Source of the DNA: Pararhodospirillum oryzae
Lineage (GTDB): Bacteria > Pseudomonadota > Alphaproteobacteria > Rhodospirillales > Rhodospirillaceae
Assembly (NCBI RefSeq): GCF_007992075.1
Contig: NZ_BJZO01000001.1
Location: forward strand, 1 to 64,000
Direction: 5' to 3'
DNA length: 64,000 nucleotides
The notes below the pieces were generated by a model. It did no database searches. It was not told the origin of the DNA and saw only the letters and a program-made list of their open reading frames with translations. The translations under genes and the position numbers were made by a program. This document shows, one piece after another, positions 51,709 through 61,122 of this stretch (position 1 is its first letter; every line of letters starts with the position of its first letter).

Positions 51709-54000
51709 TTGCGCCTGAAGCGCCGGCTGCAGCGTCTGGCCGTGTGGGCCAGGCGCAAGCATCTGGGGCGCCGCCTTGCCCTGGTGCTGTTCCTGGCGGC
51801 GCTGGCCAGCGGGGGAGGGACCTTCTACTTTCTGTCCACCCCCGAGCCCACCTCGATCACCCTGCTGACCTTGCTGAACCTGGACCTGGTTATTTTCCTG
51901 ATACTGGGGGTCCTGGTGGTCCGGGCCGGCGTGCGGCTGTGGAGCGAACGGCGCACCGGGGCGGCGGGCTCGCGTTTGCATGTGCGCGTGACGGTGCTGT
52001 TCAGCGCGGTGGCCATCGTGCCGGCCATCGTGCTCGCGGTGTTTTCCGCCCTGGTCTTCCAGGTGGGGTTTGAAAGCTGGTTCGACGACAAGGTGTCGAC
52101 GGCCGTCGAGGAATCCCAGGAGGTTGCCGAGGCTTTCTTGAAGGCCCACATGAATGCCATCGCCGGCGATGCCGCGTTGATGGCCAATGACCTCAACCGG
52201 GCCTGGCGGCGGCTTCCCAATCAACAGGTGCTCAACCAGTTCCTGGGCACGCAGTCGGTGTTGCGCAACCTGTCGGAAGTCGTGGTTTTCACCGGGGATG
52301 GCACGGTGATCGGGCGGGCGGGCTACACGATTTCGCTGCGCTTCGAGCAGGTGCCTTCGTTCCTGATCGAACAGGCGAACAAGGGCGAGGTGGTGGTGCT
52401 GCCGGGGCAGGCCAATGACCGGGTGCGGGCCCTGGTCGAGCTGGCCCAGCCTTCCACCTATTTATATGTCGGGCGCTTTGTCGATCCCACGGTCAGCGAT
52501 CACATCGAAAAGGCCGACGCGGCCGTGCGCGAGTACATGACCTTCAAGGACCAGAGCGCGCAGCTGCAAATCCTCTATTTTCTCAGCACCGTGGTGGTGT
52601 CGCTGCTTTTGCTGCTGGGGGCGATGTGGGTGGGCATGAGCATCGCCAACCGGCTGGCCCGTCCGATCATGCAACTGATCGACGCGGCCGAGAAGGTGCG
52701 CGAGGGCAATCTGGCGGTCCGGGTGCCGGAAATCATCGCCAGCGACGAGGTGGCCTTGCTGGGCCGGGCCTTCAACCGCATGACCGTGCGCCTGGAAAGC
52801 CAGCACCGGCGCCTGATGGCCGCCTACGAGGAACTGGACGAGCGCCGGCGCTTCACCGAAACCGTGCTGGCCGGGGTTTCGGCCGGGGTGATCGGGGTGG
52901 ATGCCGCCGGGCGCATCAATTTGCCCAATCCGTCGGCCAAGGCCTTGCTGGACGAAGACCTGGACTTGTGGATCGGCCATCCGATCGGCGCCATTCTGCC
53001 CGCTTTCGGGGACCTGCTGAACGACGCGGGGCAGCGCCCCGACCGTCCGGTGGAACAGGAAATCGAGGTGACCACCGCCACCCGGCGCCACGCCACCTTG
53101 CTGGTGCGGGTGGCGGCCGAGCACGCCGACAGCGGGGTGACCGGGTTTGTCTTCACCTTCGACGACATCACCGAACTGCAGGCCGCGCAGCGCAAGGCGG
53201 CATGGGCCGACGTGGCCCGGCGCATTGCCCACGAGATCCGCAACCCCCTGACCCCCATTCAGCTGTCGGCCGAACGCCTGAAGCGCAAGTACCTGCGCCA
53301 GATCACCGAGGATCCGGAAACCTTCGCGCGATGCACCGACATCATTGTCCGCCATGTCAGCGACATCGGCCAGATGGTGGATGAATTCAGCGCCTTTGCC
53401 CGCATGCCCGCCCCCGAAATTCGCACGGCCGACCTGGTGGACATCGTGTCACAGGCCGTTTTCCTTCAGCACACCGCCTATGGCCGCATCAGTTTTGAAA
53501 CGGAATTGCCCGATACCCCGGTCTGGGTGGCCTGCGACAGCCGCCAGATCACCCAGGCGCTGACCAATCTCCTGAAAAACGCGGTCGAGGCCATCGAGGG
53601 ACGCGACCGTCCGGCCGAGGGCGGGCCGCCGCTGGTGCCGGGGGTGGTGCGGGTCCTGCTGAGTGTTTCGGGGGACTGGGCGACGGTCATCTTGATCGAC
53701 AACGGGCGTGGTCTTCCTCCCGACATGGAGCCGCACCGTCTGACCGAACCGTATGTTACCACCCGCTCGAAGGGAACCGGGCTGGGCCTTGCCATTGTGA
53801 AGAAAATCCTGGAAGACCATGGAGGAGATCTGATACTGGAGAACGCTCCCGGGGGCGGCGCCGCCATCGCGATGACCTTGCCGTTGTCGCGGTCCTTGCC
53901 GCCAGAAACCGTTCCGTCCGCCCCGCCCGCCGTCTCGTCCGAGAGAGGGCCGGAGGCTGCTTCCGTGTCCGCGCAAACCCTGTCCGTCCATGGCCCATGA
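51709..54000 (+). CDS. ntrY: Membrane sensor kinase NtrY
   Basis: 763 residues as drawn: membrane helices at about 22-42, 55-72, 92-115 and 285-308, HAMP, PAS (about 385-500), HisKA with RIAHEIRNPLTPIQLSAERL and ATPase with NLLKNAVEAIEG and GTGLGLAIV. NtrY senses nitrogen or redox-linked signals and phosphorylates NtrX. The drawn TTG start has no ribosome site. A near-perfect one lies 54-61 bases upstream and would place initiation at an ATC at 51661, adding IPTPDKSEPASKRRRR, a basic N-terminus that fits the family. The true start may therefore be non-canonical, or the base call at 51661-51663 may be wrong. It overlaps ntrX by 11 bases. Confidence 0.93.
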   Translation: MRLKRRLQRLAVWARRKHLGRRLALVLFLAALASGGGTFYFLSTPEPTSITLLTLLNLDLVIFLILGVLVVRAGVRLWSERRTGAAGSRLHVRVTVLFSAVAIVPAIVLAVFSALVFQVGFESWFDDKVSTAVEESQEVAEAFLKAHMNAIAGDAALMANDLNRAWRRLPNQQVLNQFLGTQSVLRNLSEVVVFTGDGTVIGRAGYTISLRFEQVPSFLIEQANKGEVVVLPGQANDRVRALVELAQPSTYLYVGRFVDPTVSDHIEKADAAVREYMTFKDQSAQLQILYFLSTVVVSLLLLLGAMWVGMSIANRLARPIMQLIDAAEKVREGNLAVRVPEIIASDEVALLGRAFNRMTVRLESQHRRLMAAYEELDERRRFTETVLAGVSAGVIGVDAAGRINLPNPSAKALLDEDLDLWIGHPIGAILPAFGDLLNDAGQRPDRPVEQEIEVTTATRRHATLLVRVAAEHADSGVTGFVFTFDDITELQAAQRKAAWADVARRIAHEIRNPLTPIQLSAERLKRKYLRQITEDPETFARCTDIIVRHVSDIGQMVDEFSAFARMPAPEIRTADLVDIVSQAVFLQHTAYGRISFETELPDTPVWVACDSRQITQALTNLLKNAVEAIEGRDRPAEGGPPLVPGVVRVLLSVSGDWATVILIDNGRGLPPDMEPHRLTEPYVTTRSKGTGLGLAIVKKILEDHGGDLILENAPGGGAAIAMTLPLSRSLPPETVPSAPPAVSSERGPEAASVSAQTLSVHGP

Positions 54001-55381
54001 TATTCTGATCGTCGACGACGAGGAAGACATCCGAATGATGCTGGCCGGCATCCTGGAGGACGAGGGGTTCGAAACCCGCGAGGCCCTGGACGCCGATTCC
54101 TGCCTGCGCGCCATCGACGAGCGCGTGCCCTCGGTCGTCGTCCTGGACATCTGGATGCAAGGCAGCCGTCTGGACGGGCTGGAGGTGCTGAAGCTCCTCA
54201 AGCGCGATTTCCCGCTGCTGCCCGTGGTCATGATCAGCGGCCACGGCACCATCGAAACGGCGGTGAGCGCCATCAAGCAAGGCGCCTTTGATTTCATCGA
54301 AAAGCCCTTCAAGGCCGATCGCCTGTTGCTGATCGTGCAGCGCGCCATCGAAACCGCCCGGCTCAAGCGGGAAAACGCCGAATTGCGCCTGCGCGCCGGA
54401 CCGGAAACGTCGCTGATCGGCACCTCGGCGGCCATGCAGCAGGTGATCCAGACCGTCAACAAGGTGGCGCCCACGGGCTCGCGGGTGCTGGTGTCCGGGG
54501 GACCGGGCACGGGCAAGGAAGTGGTGGCGCGCATGATCCATGCCCGCTCGCCCCGGGCCGCCAGCCCCCTGGTCGTGGTCAACTGCGCGGCCATGCACCC
54601 CGACCGCATGGAAGCCGAGCTGCTGGGCACCGAGTGGGGCGACGGCGACGGCCCGCGCAAGATCGGCTTGTTCGAGCAGGCCGACGGCGGCACCTTGCTG
54701 CTTGACGAGGTTGCCGACATGCCCCTGGAAACCCAGGGCAAGATCGTGCGCATCTTGCAAGACCAGACCTTCGAGCGCCTGGGCGGCGGGCGGCGGGTCC
54801 GGGTCGATGTGCGCGTGATCGCGAGCACCAACCGGGATTTGCAGCGCGAAATCAACGAAGGGCGTTTTCGCGAGGATCTGTTCTACCGCCTGAACGTGGT
54901 GCCCTTGCGCCTGCCGGCCTTGCGCGAGCGCCGCGAGGATATCGGGCTCCTGGCCACCCACTTCATGGAGCGGGCCGCCTCGGCCGCGGGACTGGTGCCG
55001 CGGCCCCTGGGCGAGGATGCCCTGGCCGCCATGCAGGCCTATGACTGGCCGGGCAATGTGAGGCAGTTGCGCAACGTCATGGACTGGCTGATCATCATGG
55101 CGCCCGGGGATCCGCGCGAGCCGGTGCGGGCCGACATGCTGCCGGTCGAGATCACCGCCGTGGCCCCGGATTCCCTGCGCCTGGACCGTTCGGGCGAGAT
55201 CATGGCCTTGCCCCTGCGCGAGGCACGCGAGATGTTCGAGCGGGATTACCTGATTGCCCAGGTCACCCGCTTTGGCGGCAATGTGTCGCGCACGGCTGAA
55301 TTCATCGGCATGGAGCGCTCGGCGCTGCATCGTAAACTCAAGACCCTGGGGGTTGCCGGAATCGACCGGCCCCGGGGATAG
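53990..55381 (+). CDS. ntrX: Response regulator NtrX
   Basis: 463 residues: receiver (Asp8-Asp9 region VDDEEDI, phospho-acceptor in VLDIWMQGSRLDG), AAA+ domain with Walker A GGPGTGKE and Walker B GGTLLLDEVADM, and Fis-type HTH (FGGNVSRTAEFIGMERSALH). The sigma-54 loop GAFTGA is missing; the corresponding stretch is TEWGDGDGPRKIGLFEQA. This is known for alphaproteobacterial NtrX and implies a role independent of sigma-54 activation. It is co-transcribed with ntrY. Partner of NtrY in nitrogen and redox control. Confidence 0.95.
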   Translation: MAHDILIVDDEEDIRMMLAGILEDEGFETREALDADSCLRAIDERVPSVVVLDIWMQGSRLDGLEVLKLLKRDFPLLPVVMISGHGTIETAVSAIKQGAFDFIEKPFKADRLLLIVQRAIETARLKRENAELRLRAGPETSLIGTSAAMQQVIQTVNKVAPTGSRVLVSGGPGTGKEVVARMIHARSPRAASPLVVVNCAAMHPDRMEAELLGTEWGDGDGPRKIGLFEQADGGTLLLDEVADMPLETQGKIVRILQDQTFERLGGGRRVRVDVRVIASTNRDLQREINEGRFREDLFYRLNVVPLRLPALRERREDIGLLATHFMERAASAAGLVPRPLGEDALAAMQAYDWPGNVRQLRNVMDWLIIMAPGDPREPVRADMLPVEITAVAPDSLRLDRSGEIMALPLREAREMFERDYLIAQVTRFGGNVSRTAEFIGMERSALHRKLKTLGVAGIDRPRG

Positions 55382-55402
55382 GGCACGGGACCGGCGGGCC
55401 CT

Positions 55403-55431
55403 TTGGCTCGGCCCGTCCTCCCCTATATAAT
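55403..55431 (+). promoter_or_regulatory. Sigma-70-type promoter for trkA and downstream genes
   Basis: TTGGCT (55403-55408) and TATAAT (55426-55431) with an optimal 17-base spacer. Transcription would begin about 180 bases before trkA, giving a long leader in which no riboswitch was recognised. Confidence 0.65.
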
Positions 55432-55617
55432 GGTATCTCTTGTCGTCCGATCGACCCCGCCTTATCGAACCAGGGATCGGGAAGGCCCATGGATCCCGGC
55501 GGGGGTCTCCTCTCATCCGGATAAAGGGCGTGCGGTACCTGCGCGCGCGTCTTGTGGACGGGCCCGGCACGGCCCGGGGCCCAAGGATCCGAAAAAAAGG
55601 GCAGGGAAAGGAAAGCG

Positions 55618-56997
55618 ATGAAGGTCATCATCTGCGGCGCGGGTCAGGTGGGGTTTTCCATCGGGCGTTATCTGGCGGCCGAGAACAACGACGTGACCAT
55701 CATCGACCAGCGCGCGGACCTGATCCGCAGCGTGACCGACGCCTTGGACGTTCAGGCAATCGTCGGCCACGCCTCGCTGCCCACGGTCCTGGAGCAGGCG
55801 GGGGCCGAGGACGCGGACATGCTGATCGCGGTGACCCACGCCGATGAGGTCAACATGGTCGCCTGCCAGGTGGCGCACTCGTTGTTCAACGTGCCCACCA
55901 AGATGGCGCGCGTGCGCAACCAGAGCTACCTTCAGCCGCATTGGGCCAATCTCTTCTCGCGCGAGAACATGCCCATTGACGTGATCATCAGCCCGGAAAT
56001 CGAGGTTGCCCGGGCGGTGACCCGGCGCCTGCTGGTGCCCGGGGCCATGGATGTCATTCCCCTGGCCAACGACCGGGTGCGCCTGATGGGGGTTCGGTGC
56101 ACGGAGCGTACCCCGGTGGTGCACACACCCTTGCGCCAGCTCACCCAGCTGTTTCCCGATCTCAACATCGTGGTCGTGGGCATCGTGCGCAACGACCGCG
56201 CCAACGTGCCCAGCGCCGACGACCAGATGCTGCCGGGCGACGAGGTTTACTTCGTGGTGGCCTCGGACCGGACCGAGCGCGCCTTGTCCGCCTTTGGCCA
56301 CGAGGAGGGCGCGGCCCGGCGCATCCTGATCCTGGGCGGCGGCAACATTGGCCTGTTCTTGGCCCAGGCCCTGGAGCGGGACTTTCCCCAGGTTGCCGCC
56401 AAGGTGATCGAGATCAACCGCGAGCGCTCGCACCTGGTGGCCAGCACGCTGACCGGTCGCACCACGGTTCTGGTGGGCGACGGCCTGGATCCCGAGCTTC
56501 TGGAGGAAGCCGGGGTCGGACAGACCGAAGCGGTCATCGCGGTGACCAACGAGGACGAAACCAACGTGCTGGCCTCGCTCCTGGCCAAGCGCTATGGCTG
56601 CCAGCGCGCCATTACCCTGATCAACAAAAGCACCTACAATACCCTGGTCAGCTCGCTGGGGGTCGATGTGGTGGTCAATCCCCGGGCCATCACGGTTTCC
56701 AAGATCCTGCAGCACGTGCGCCGGGGGCGTATCCACTCGGTGCATTCCCTGCATGAAGGGTTTGGCGAACTGATCGAAGCCGACGCCTTGGAAACATCCC
56801 CCCTGGTTGGCAAGCCGCTCAAGGACATCAACCTGCCCACGGGGGTGCTTCTGGGCGCCGTGGTGCGCGGCGACGCGGTGATCAGTCCGCGCGGCAACAC
56901 GGTTGTCCAGGCCGGGGACCGCATCATTTTGTTCGCCACGGCGGCGGCCATCAAAAAGGTGGAAAAGCTGTTTTCGGTTCGCCTGGAATTTTTCTAA
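55618..56997 (+). CDS. trkA: Potassium uptake regulatory protein TrkA
   Basis: 459-residue cytosolic NAD-binding subunit of the Trk potassium system. Two RCK_N domains (about 1-130 beginning MKVIICGAGQVGFSIG, and about 230-355 with ILILGGGNIGLFLA), each followed by a TrkA_C domain. The start at 55618 (AAAGGA five bases upstream) fits the Rossmann fold; the frame extends upstream without purpose. Association with ntrYX is conserved in alphaproteobacteria. Confidence 0.96.
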   Translation: MKVIICGAGQVGFSIGRYLAAENNDVTIIDQRADLIRSVTDALDVQAIVGHASLPTVLEQAGAEDADMLIAVTHADEVNMVACQVAHSLFNVPTKMARVRNQSYLQPHWANLFSRENMPIDVIISPEIEVARAVTRRLLVPGAMDVIPLANDRVRLMGVRCTERTPVVHTPLRQLTQLFPDLNIVVVGIVRNDRANVPSADDQMLPGDEVYFVVASDRTERALSAFGHEEGAARRILILGGGNIGLFLAQALERDFPQVAAKVIEINRERSHLVASTLTGRTTVLVGDGLDPELLEEAGVGQTEAVIAVTNEDETNVLASLLAKRYGCQRAITLINKSTYNTLVSSLGVDVVVNPRAITVSKILQHVRRGRIHSVHSLHEGFGELIEADALETSPLVGKPLKDINLPTGVLLGAVVRGDAVISPRGNTVVQAGDRIILFATAAAIKKVEKLFSVRLEFF

Positions 56998-57157
56998 AAA
57001 ACAGGACCTCGCCGCTCTCCAGCGGAGCGGGGGCGGGGCGAACCATCCGGGTCCGTGGTTCGTAAGGATGTGTCGGGATCACGAATCGAAGCGCGACGGC
57101 GAGGGAACCCGGTTGCCCGAACGCTTCACCGTCAGGTCACAAGAGGAGTCCGCGCCC

Positions 57158-58036
57158 ATGTCGCGCATTGCCTATGTCAATGGCCAGTACGTGCCGCACG
57201 GCCAGGCCATGGTTCACGTGGAGGATCGGGGCTACCAGTTTTCCGATGGCGTCTACGAGGTCATGGCCATCTACAAGGGGCGTCCCGTTGATGCCGAAGG
57301 GCACTGGATGCGCCTGGAACGCTCGTTGGCCGAACTGGAAATCGACGCGCCCATGAGCAGGGCCGCCCTTGACTTCATCGCGCGCCAGGTGGTTTTCCGC
57401 AATCGCATCACCAATGGCACCGTGTACGTCCAGGTCACCCGGGGGGTGGCGCCGCGCAACCACCTCTTCCCCCCCGACGGCACGCCGCCGGCCCTGGTCA
57501 TGACCGCGCGCGCCGGCCTGGGGCCGCGTCCCGAGGTGGCCGAACGCGGGGTGTCGGTGGTCAGCCAGCCCGATATCCGCTGGGGCCGGCGCGACATCAA
57601 GTCGGTTTCCCTGCTCCCCAACGTGCTGGCCAAGGAAAAGGCCCACGAACTGGGAGGCTTCGAGGCGCTGCTGGTGGACGCCAACGGCCTGGTCAGCGAG
57701 TGTTCCTCGGCCAACGCCTGGATCGTTTCGGCGGCCGGCGCCCTGGTGACGCGCCCCCTGGGGCAGGACATCCTGCCCGGCATTACCCGTCATCGCTTGC
57801 GCGACCTCGCGGTTGAACGCGGCTATCCGGTCGAGGAGCGTTCCTTCACCCTCGACGAAGCGAAGACGGCGCGGGAAGTCTTCCTGACCTCGACCAGCTC
57901 GTTTTGCATGCCGGTGGTCCGGGTGGACGACGCGGTGATTGGCGACGGCCGGCCGGGCCCCCTGGCCAAGGCCCTGCGCGCCTGTTACATTGAATACCTC
58001 GATTCCCTCAGCGGACCGAAGTGGTATGGTCACTGA
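57158..58036 (+). CDS. dat: D-amino-acid aminotransferase (class IV PLP)
   Basis: 292 residues. PLP fold type IV; Schiff-base lysine Lys148 in RDIKSVSLLPNVLAK, with the substrate-binding YVNGQYVPH and ECSSANAWIV blocks. It makes D-glutamate or D-alanine from D-amino acids and keto acids and may supply the cell wall. ATG at 57158 is chosen for the family start MSRIAYVNG; the frame begins upstream inside trkA. It overlaps the HAD gene by 11 bases. Confidence 0.93.
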   Translation: MSRIAYVNGQYVPHGQAMVHVEDRGYQFSDGVYEVMAIYKGRPVDAEGHWMRLERSLAELEIDAPMSRAALDFIARQVVFRNRITNGTVYVQVTRGVAPRNHLFPPDGTPPALVMTARAGLGPRPEVAERGVSVVSQPDIRWGRRDIKSVSLLPNVLAKEKAHELGGFEALLVDANGLVSECSSANAWIVSAAGALVTRPLGQDILPGITRHRLRDLAVERGYPVEERSFTLDEAKTAREVFLTSTSSFCMPVVRVDDAVIGDGRPGPLAKALRACYIEYLDSLSGPKWYGH

Positions 58037-58742
58037 GCCCCCGGCTGGGGTGTTGGAGAAGCCCAAGGCGATCTTGTTCGATTGGGATAACACCTTGGTG
58101 GACAGCTGGCCGTGCATCCACGATGCCCTCAACACCACCTTGGTGGCGATGGGGCAGGCCGCATGGTCGCTGGAGGAAACCCGGGAACGGGTGGGCCTTT
58201 CGATGCGCGATGCCTTCCCGCAGCTGTTCAAGGACCGCTGGGAGGAGGCGCGCGACATCTTTTTCGCCCGCTTCAAGGCCATCCACCTGGAGCGCCTGGC
58301 TTTGACTCCCAACGCCCGGGCGTTGCTGGAAACCCTGGCCGGGCAGGGCGTGCGCCTGGCCGTGGTTTCCAACAAAACCGGTGATTTCCTGCGGATCGAG
58401 GCGGCCCAGCTGGGCCTGACCTCCGTGTTCGATGCCCTGGTGGGGGCCGGCGACGCGCCCCGCGACAAACCGGCGCCCGATCCCGGGTACATGGCCCTGG
58501 CGCCCTCGGGGCTTGCCCCCGGGCCGACGGTCTGGTTCGTGGGCGACAGCGACGTGGACCTGGCGTGCGCGGCGGCCCTGGGCTGCACGGGAATCCTCGT
58601 GCGTCCCGAGCCGCCCCGTCCGGGTGAGTTTGCCGATACCCCTCCTCATGCGCATGTGAATGGGTGCGGGGCGTTGCGGGCCCTGCTCGATCGTCTGGGC
58701 ACGGGGGAACCGCTCCCGTCCTCTTCTTCTCCCGATCGGTGA
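58026..58742 (+). CDS. HAD-superfamily hydrolase, phosphoglycolate phosphatase-like
   Basis: 238 residues, HAD fold: nucleophile Asp19 and acid-base Asp21 in ILFDWDNTLVDSW, a helical cap (about 35-95), motif II VVSNKTG, motif III Lys in RDKPAPDP and motif IV VGDSDVDLACA. Likely removes phosphate from a small metabolite such as phosphoglycolate; the exact substrate is unknown. It is coupled to dat by an 11-base overlap. The last 30 residues are Pro/Ser-rich and probably disordered. Confidence 0.9.
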   Translation: MVTEPPAGVLEKPKAILFDWDNTLVDSWPCIHDALNTTLVAMGQAAWSLEETRERVGLSMRDAFPQLFKDRWEEARDIFFARFKAIHLERLALTPNARALLETLAGQGVRLAVVSNKTGDFLRIEAAQLGLTSVFDALVGAGDAPRDKPAPDPGYMALAPSGLAPGPTVWFVGDSDVDLACAAALGCTGILVRPEPPRPGEFADTPPHAHVNGCGALRALLDRLGTGEPLPSSSSPDR

Positions 58743-58925
58743 GAGTGTTTTGAAGGGGGGACGGGCGAGGAGGTTGATCCTTTTTTCCCGCCGGCCCCTG
58801 GACCGGAACCGTTTGCAAACCAGTCAAACGGTGATACCACAGGGACCGGCGGCTTTTGCCGCATTGCGACAATCCCGGAGGGGGAACCCCCTTGGGACAA
58901 TAACGAGAGCATGAGAGGGCGTTCC

Positions 58926-59183
58926 ATGCCGGCCGAAAAAAACCAGAATGTTCAGGATGTGTTTCTGAACCATATCCGCAAGAATAAGGCTCCGGTCACC
59001 ATATTCCTGGTCAATGGTGTCAAACTTCAGGGAATCGTGACCTGGTTTGATAATTTTTCTTTGTTGCTGCGCCGCGACGGGCACACTCAGCTTGTCTACA
59101 AACATGCTATTTCAACCATCATGCCATCGGCTCCGGTGCAGTTGTTTGAACCTACCCGGGACGAGGCCGAGGCCGGGGTCTGA
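58926..59183 (+). CDS. hfq: RNA chaperone Hfq
   Basis: 85-residue Sm-like hexameric protein that pairs small RNAs with mRNAs. Sm1 ([20 protein letters not shown]) and Sm2 ([12 protein letters not shown]) are intact. The ATG at 58926 has GAGAGGG six bases upstream; the ATG at 58911 lacks one. A GGGGGAACCCCC mini-hairpin at 58880-58891 lies just upstream. The usual partner hflX begins five bases after the stop. Confidence 0.97.
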   Translation: MPAEKNQNVQDVFLNHIRKNKAPVTIFLVNGVKLQGIVTWFDNFSLLLRRDGHTQLVYKHAISTIMPSAPVQLFEPTRDEAEAGV

Positions 59184-59188
59184 TCCGG

Positions 59189-60496
59189 GTGTCTCATCCA
59201 GCCTTTGAATATGAAGGACCGCCGCCCGCCATGCGGGCGGTCGTCGTTCACCCTTATCCCCGCAAGGCTCCGCCCGGGCGACGCGCGCCCGAGGAACGCC
59301 TCGCGGAGGCGGCCGCCCTGGCGCTGGCCATCAATCTGGAAATTGTCGCAACCGAGCTGGTCCCCCTGACCCGGATCGTGCCCGCCACCTGCCTGGGCGG
59401 TGGCGCGGTCGAGCGCCTGCGTGAACGGGTCGAGGCCGACGAAATCGGGCTGGTGGTGGTCGATACCCAGCTTTCTCCCGTCCAGCAGCGCAATCTGGAG
59501 CGGGAATGGTCGTGCAAGGTGATCGACCGCACCGGCCTGATTTTGGAAATTTTTGGCGAACGGGCCCGCACCGCCGAAGGCAAGTTGCAAGTTGAACTGG
59601 CACATCTCTCCTATCAACGCTCGCGGCTTGTGCGCAGCTGGACGCACCTGGAACGCCAGCGCGGGGGGGGTGGCTTCCTGGGTGGCCCCGGAGAAACCCA
59701 GATCGAGCTGGACCGGCGCCTGATCGACGAGCGCATCGTCCGCTTGAAACGCGAACTGGAAGAAGTCCGCCGCACCCGGGGCCTGCATCGCGCCGCGCGC
59801 CAGCGGGTGCCCTATCCCGTGGTCGCCCTGGTTGGCTATACCAATGCCGGCAAATCGACCTTGTTCAATCGCCTGACCGAGGGCGGGGTCCTGGCCAAGG
59901 ATATGCTTTTCGCTACCTTGGACCCCACCATGCGGGCCCTGGATCTGCCGTCCGGGCGTCGGGTGATCTTGTCGGACACGGTGGGATTCGTTTCCGACCT
60001 GCCGCACGAACTGGTGGCGGCGTTCCGCGCGACCTTGGAAGAGGTGCAAGCCGCCGACGTCATTGTTCATGTTCGGGATGGCTCGGGATCCGACACCGAA
60101 GCCCAGAAGGCCGACGTCGAAGCGGTTCTGCGCGGCATGGATCTGGATGCTTCGGTCGAGCGCGGTCTGATCGAGGCCATTAACAAAATCGATCGGCTTG
60201 GGCCCGAGGCGCGGGCCGCCATGTGGGACTCGGTGCGGGCGACCCCCGACTGTGTCCTGCTTTCCGCCGTGAGCGGGGAGGGGGTCGAGGCTCTGCTGGC
60301 CCGAATCGACGCCCGCCTGGCCGAGGCCCGCGTGGAAGTGGATGTCGCGATTGCGCTGGAAGACGGGGCAACCCTGGCCTGGCTCTATCGCAAGGGCGAA
60401 GTTCTGGCGCGCCGGGACGACGAAACCCGGGCCCATGTGCGCGTGCGTCTGGATCCGGCCGACGTCGGCCGGCTGCCGCCTGGCTGCCGCGTTTGA
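59189..60496 (+). CDS. hflX: Ribosome-associated GTPase HflX
   Basis: 435 residues from a GTG at 59189. N-terminal HflX domain, glycine-rich linker GGGGFLGGPGETQIELDRR, then G domain with G1 GYTNAGKST, G3 DTVGFVSDLP and G4 NKID. It binds GTP or ATP and acts on stalled ribosomes. The GTG has only a weak ribosome site; an ATG at 59231 is an alternative that would shorten the N-terminus by 14 residues. It is the last gene of the hfq unit. Confidence 0.94.
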   Translation: MSHPAFEYEGPPPAMRAVVVHPYPRKAPPGRRAPEERLAEAAALALAINLEIVATELVPLTRIVPATCLGGGAVERLRERVEADEIGLVVVDTQLSPVQQRNLEREWSCKVIDRTGLILEIFGERARTAEGKLQVELAHLSYQRSRLVRSWTHLERQRGGGGFLGGPGETQIELDRRLIDERIVRLKRELEEVRRTRGLHRAARQRVPYPVVALVGYTNAGKSTLFNRLTEGGVLAKDMLFATLDPTMRALDLPSGRRVILSDTVGFVSDLPHELVAAFRATLEEVQAADVIVHVRDGSGSDTEAQKADVEAVLRGMDLDASVERGLIEAINKIDRLGPEARAAMWDSVRATPDCVLLSAVSGEGVEALLARIDARLAEARVEVDVAIALEDGATLAWLYRKGEVLARRDDETRAHVRVRLDPADVGRLPPGCRV

Positions 60497-60524
60497 CTTC
60501 CCTTCGACGGACCGGAAAAGCGCT

Positions 60525-60545
60525 GGGGCCGGAAGCCCCGGCCCC
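60525..60545 (+). terminator. Terminator after hflX
   Basis: GGGGCCGG (60525-60532) and CCGGCCCC (60538-60545) form a perfect 8-base stem with a 5-base loop, followed by TTT, 29 bases after the stop codon. Confidence 0.7.
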
Positions 60546-60631
60546 TTTCGGCTACAAGGCCGGGGGCGGAAGCGACTATTTACCTAGGATTGCTTTATCT
60601 AAAAATATCGCTTTTGAGACATTTCTTGATT

Positions 60632-60673
60632 CCATATCATGAGTGTGACGTTTTCCGTCATATCCATATCGTG
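60632..60673. promoter_or_regulatory. Symmetric element: two CCATATC(A/G)TG copies around TGACG-N5-CGTCA
   Basis: CCATATCATG (60632-60641) and CCATATCGTG (60664-60673) flank the perfect inverted repeat TGACG-TTTTC-CGTCA (60646-60660). The arrangement suggests a protein-binding site in the AT-rich upstream region of the small gene at 61123. Confidence 0.4.
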
Positions 60674-61122
60674 TATGCACGGACGTTTTGATTGTTTTTA
60701 TATAAAAAATCCCTAAAGAATAGTCCCCACTACGCCCCAACAAGGAACGATCCCCTTTTTGTTTTCCGGAACGGCCATCGCGCCGCCCTTCGCATGCATT
60801 CCCCTGCGGACACGACGGGAAAAACAAAAACGGCCTTACCACCAGGAAGCGTTCCGCCCATGCAGGGAAGGGAAGGAAAGGGGGCCGGGTCCTGGCGCCT
60901 TTCGATCATGGTTTCATCCAAGTCCGGCAGGCCAGCGCTTCTTCAAGCGCCCCGCCCCTTTGACGAGAAAAAGCAGGACCGGAAAACCGCACGTCCAGCT
61001 GGTGCGCAAAGGCGGCAAAGCGCTTCAAGGGGTGTTTTCGGGATAGTAGAGATCTTTTATTAACGGACGTCAAGATAGGATCAAAAAGCGGAGGGTTTCA
61101 CCAGAACGGGAAGGGGGCATCA

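Larger units (their letters stand above)
60497..61122. other. Intergenic region with AT-rich repeat element
   Basis: 626 bases. After the hflX terminator an AT-rich stretch (60575-60720) holds the symmetric element described separately and A/T tracts that could be a promoter. The rest (60720-61080) is GC-rich with short open frames lacking ribosome sites; no gene is supported. Confidence 0.5.
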
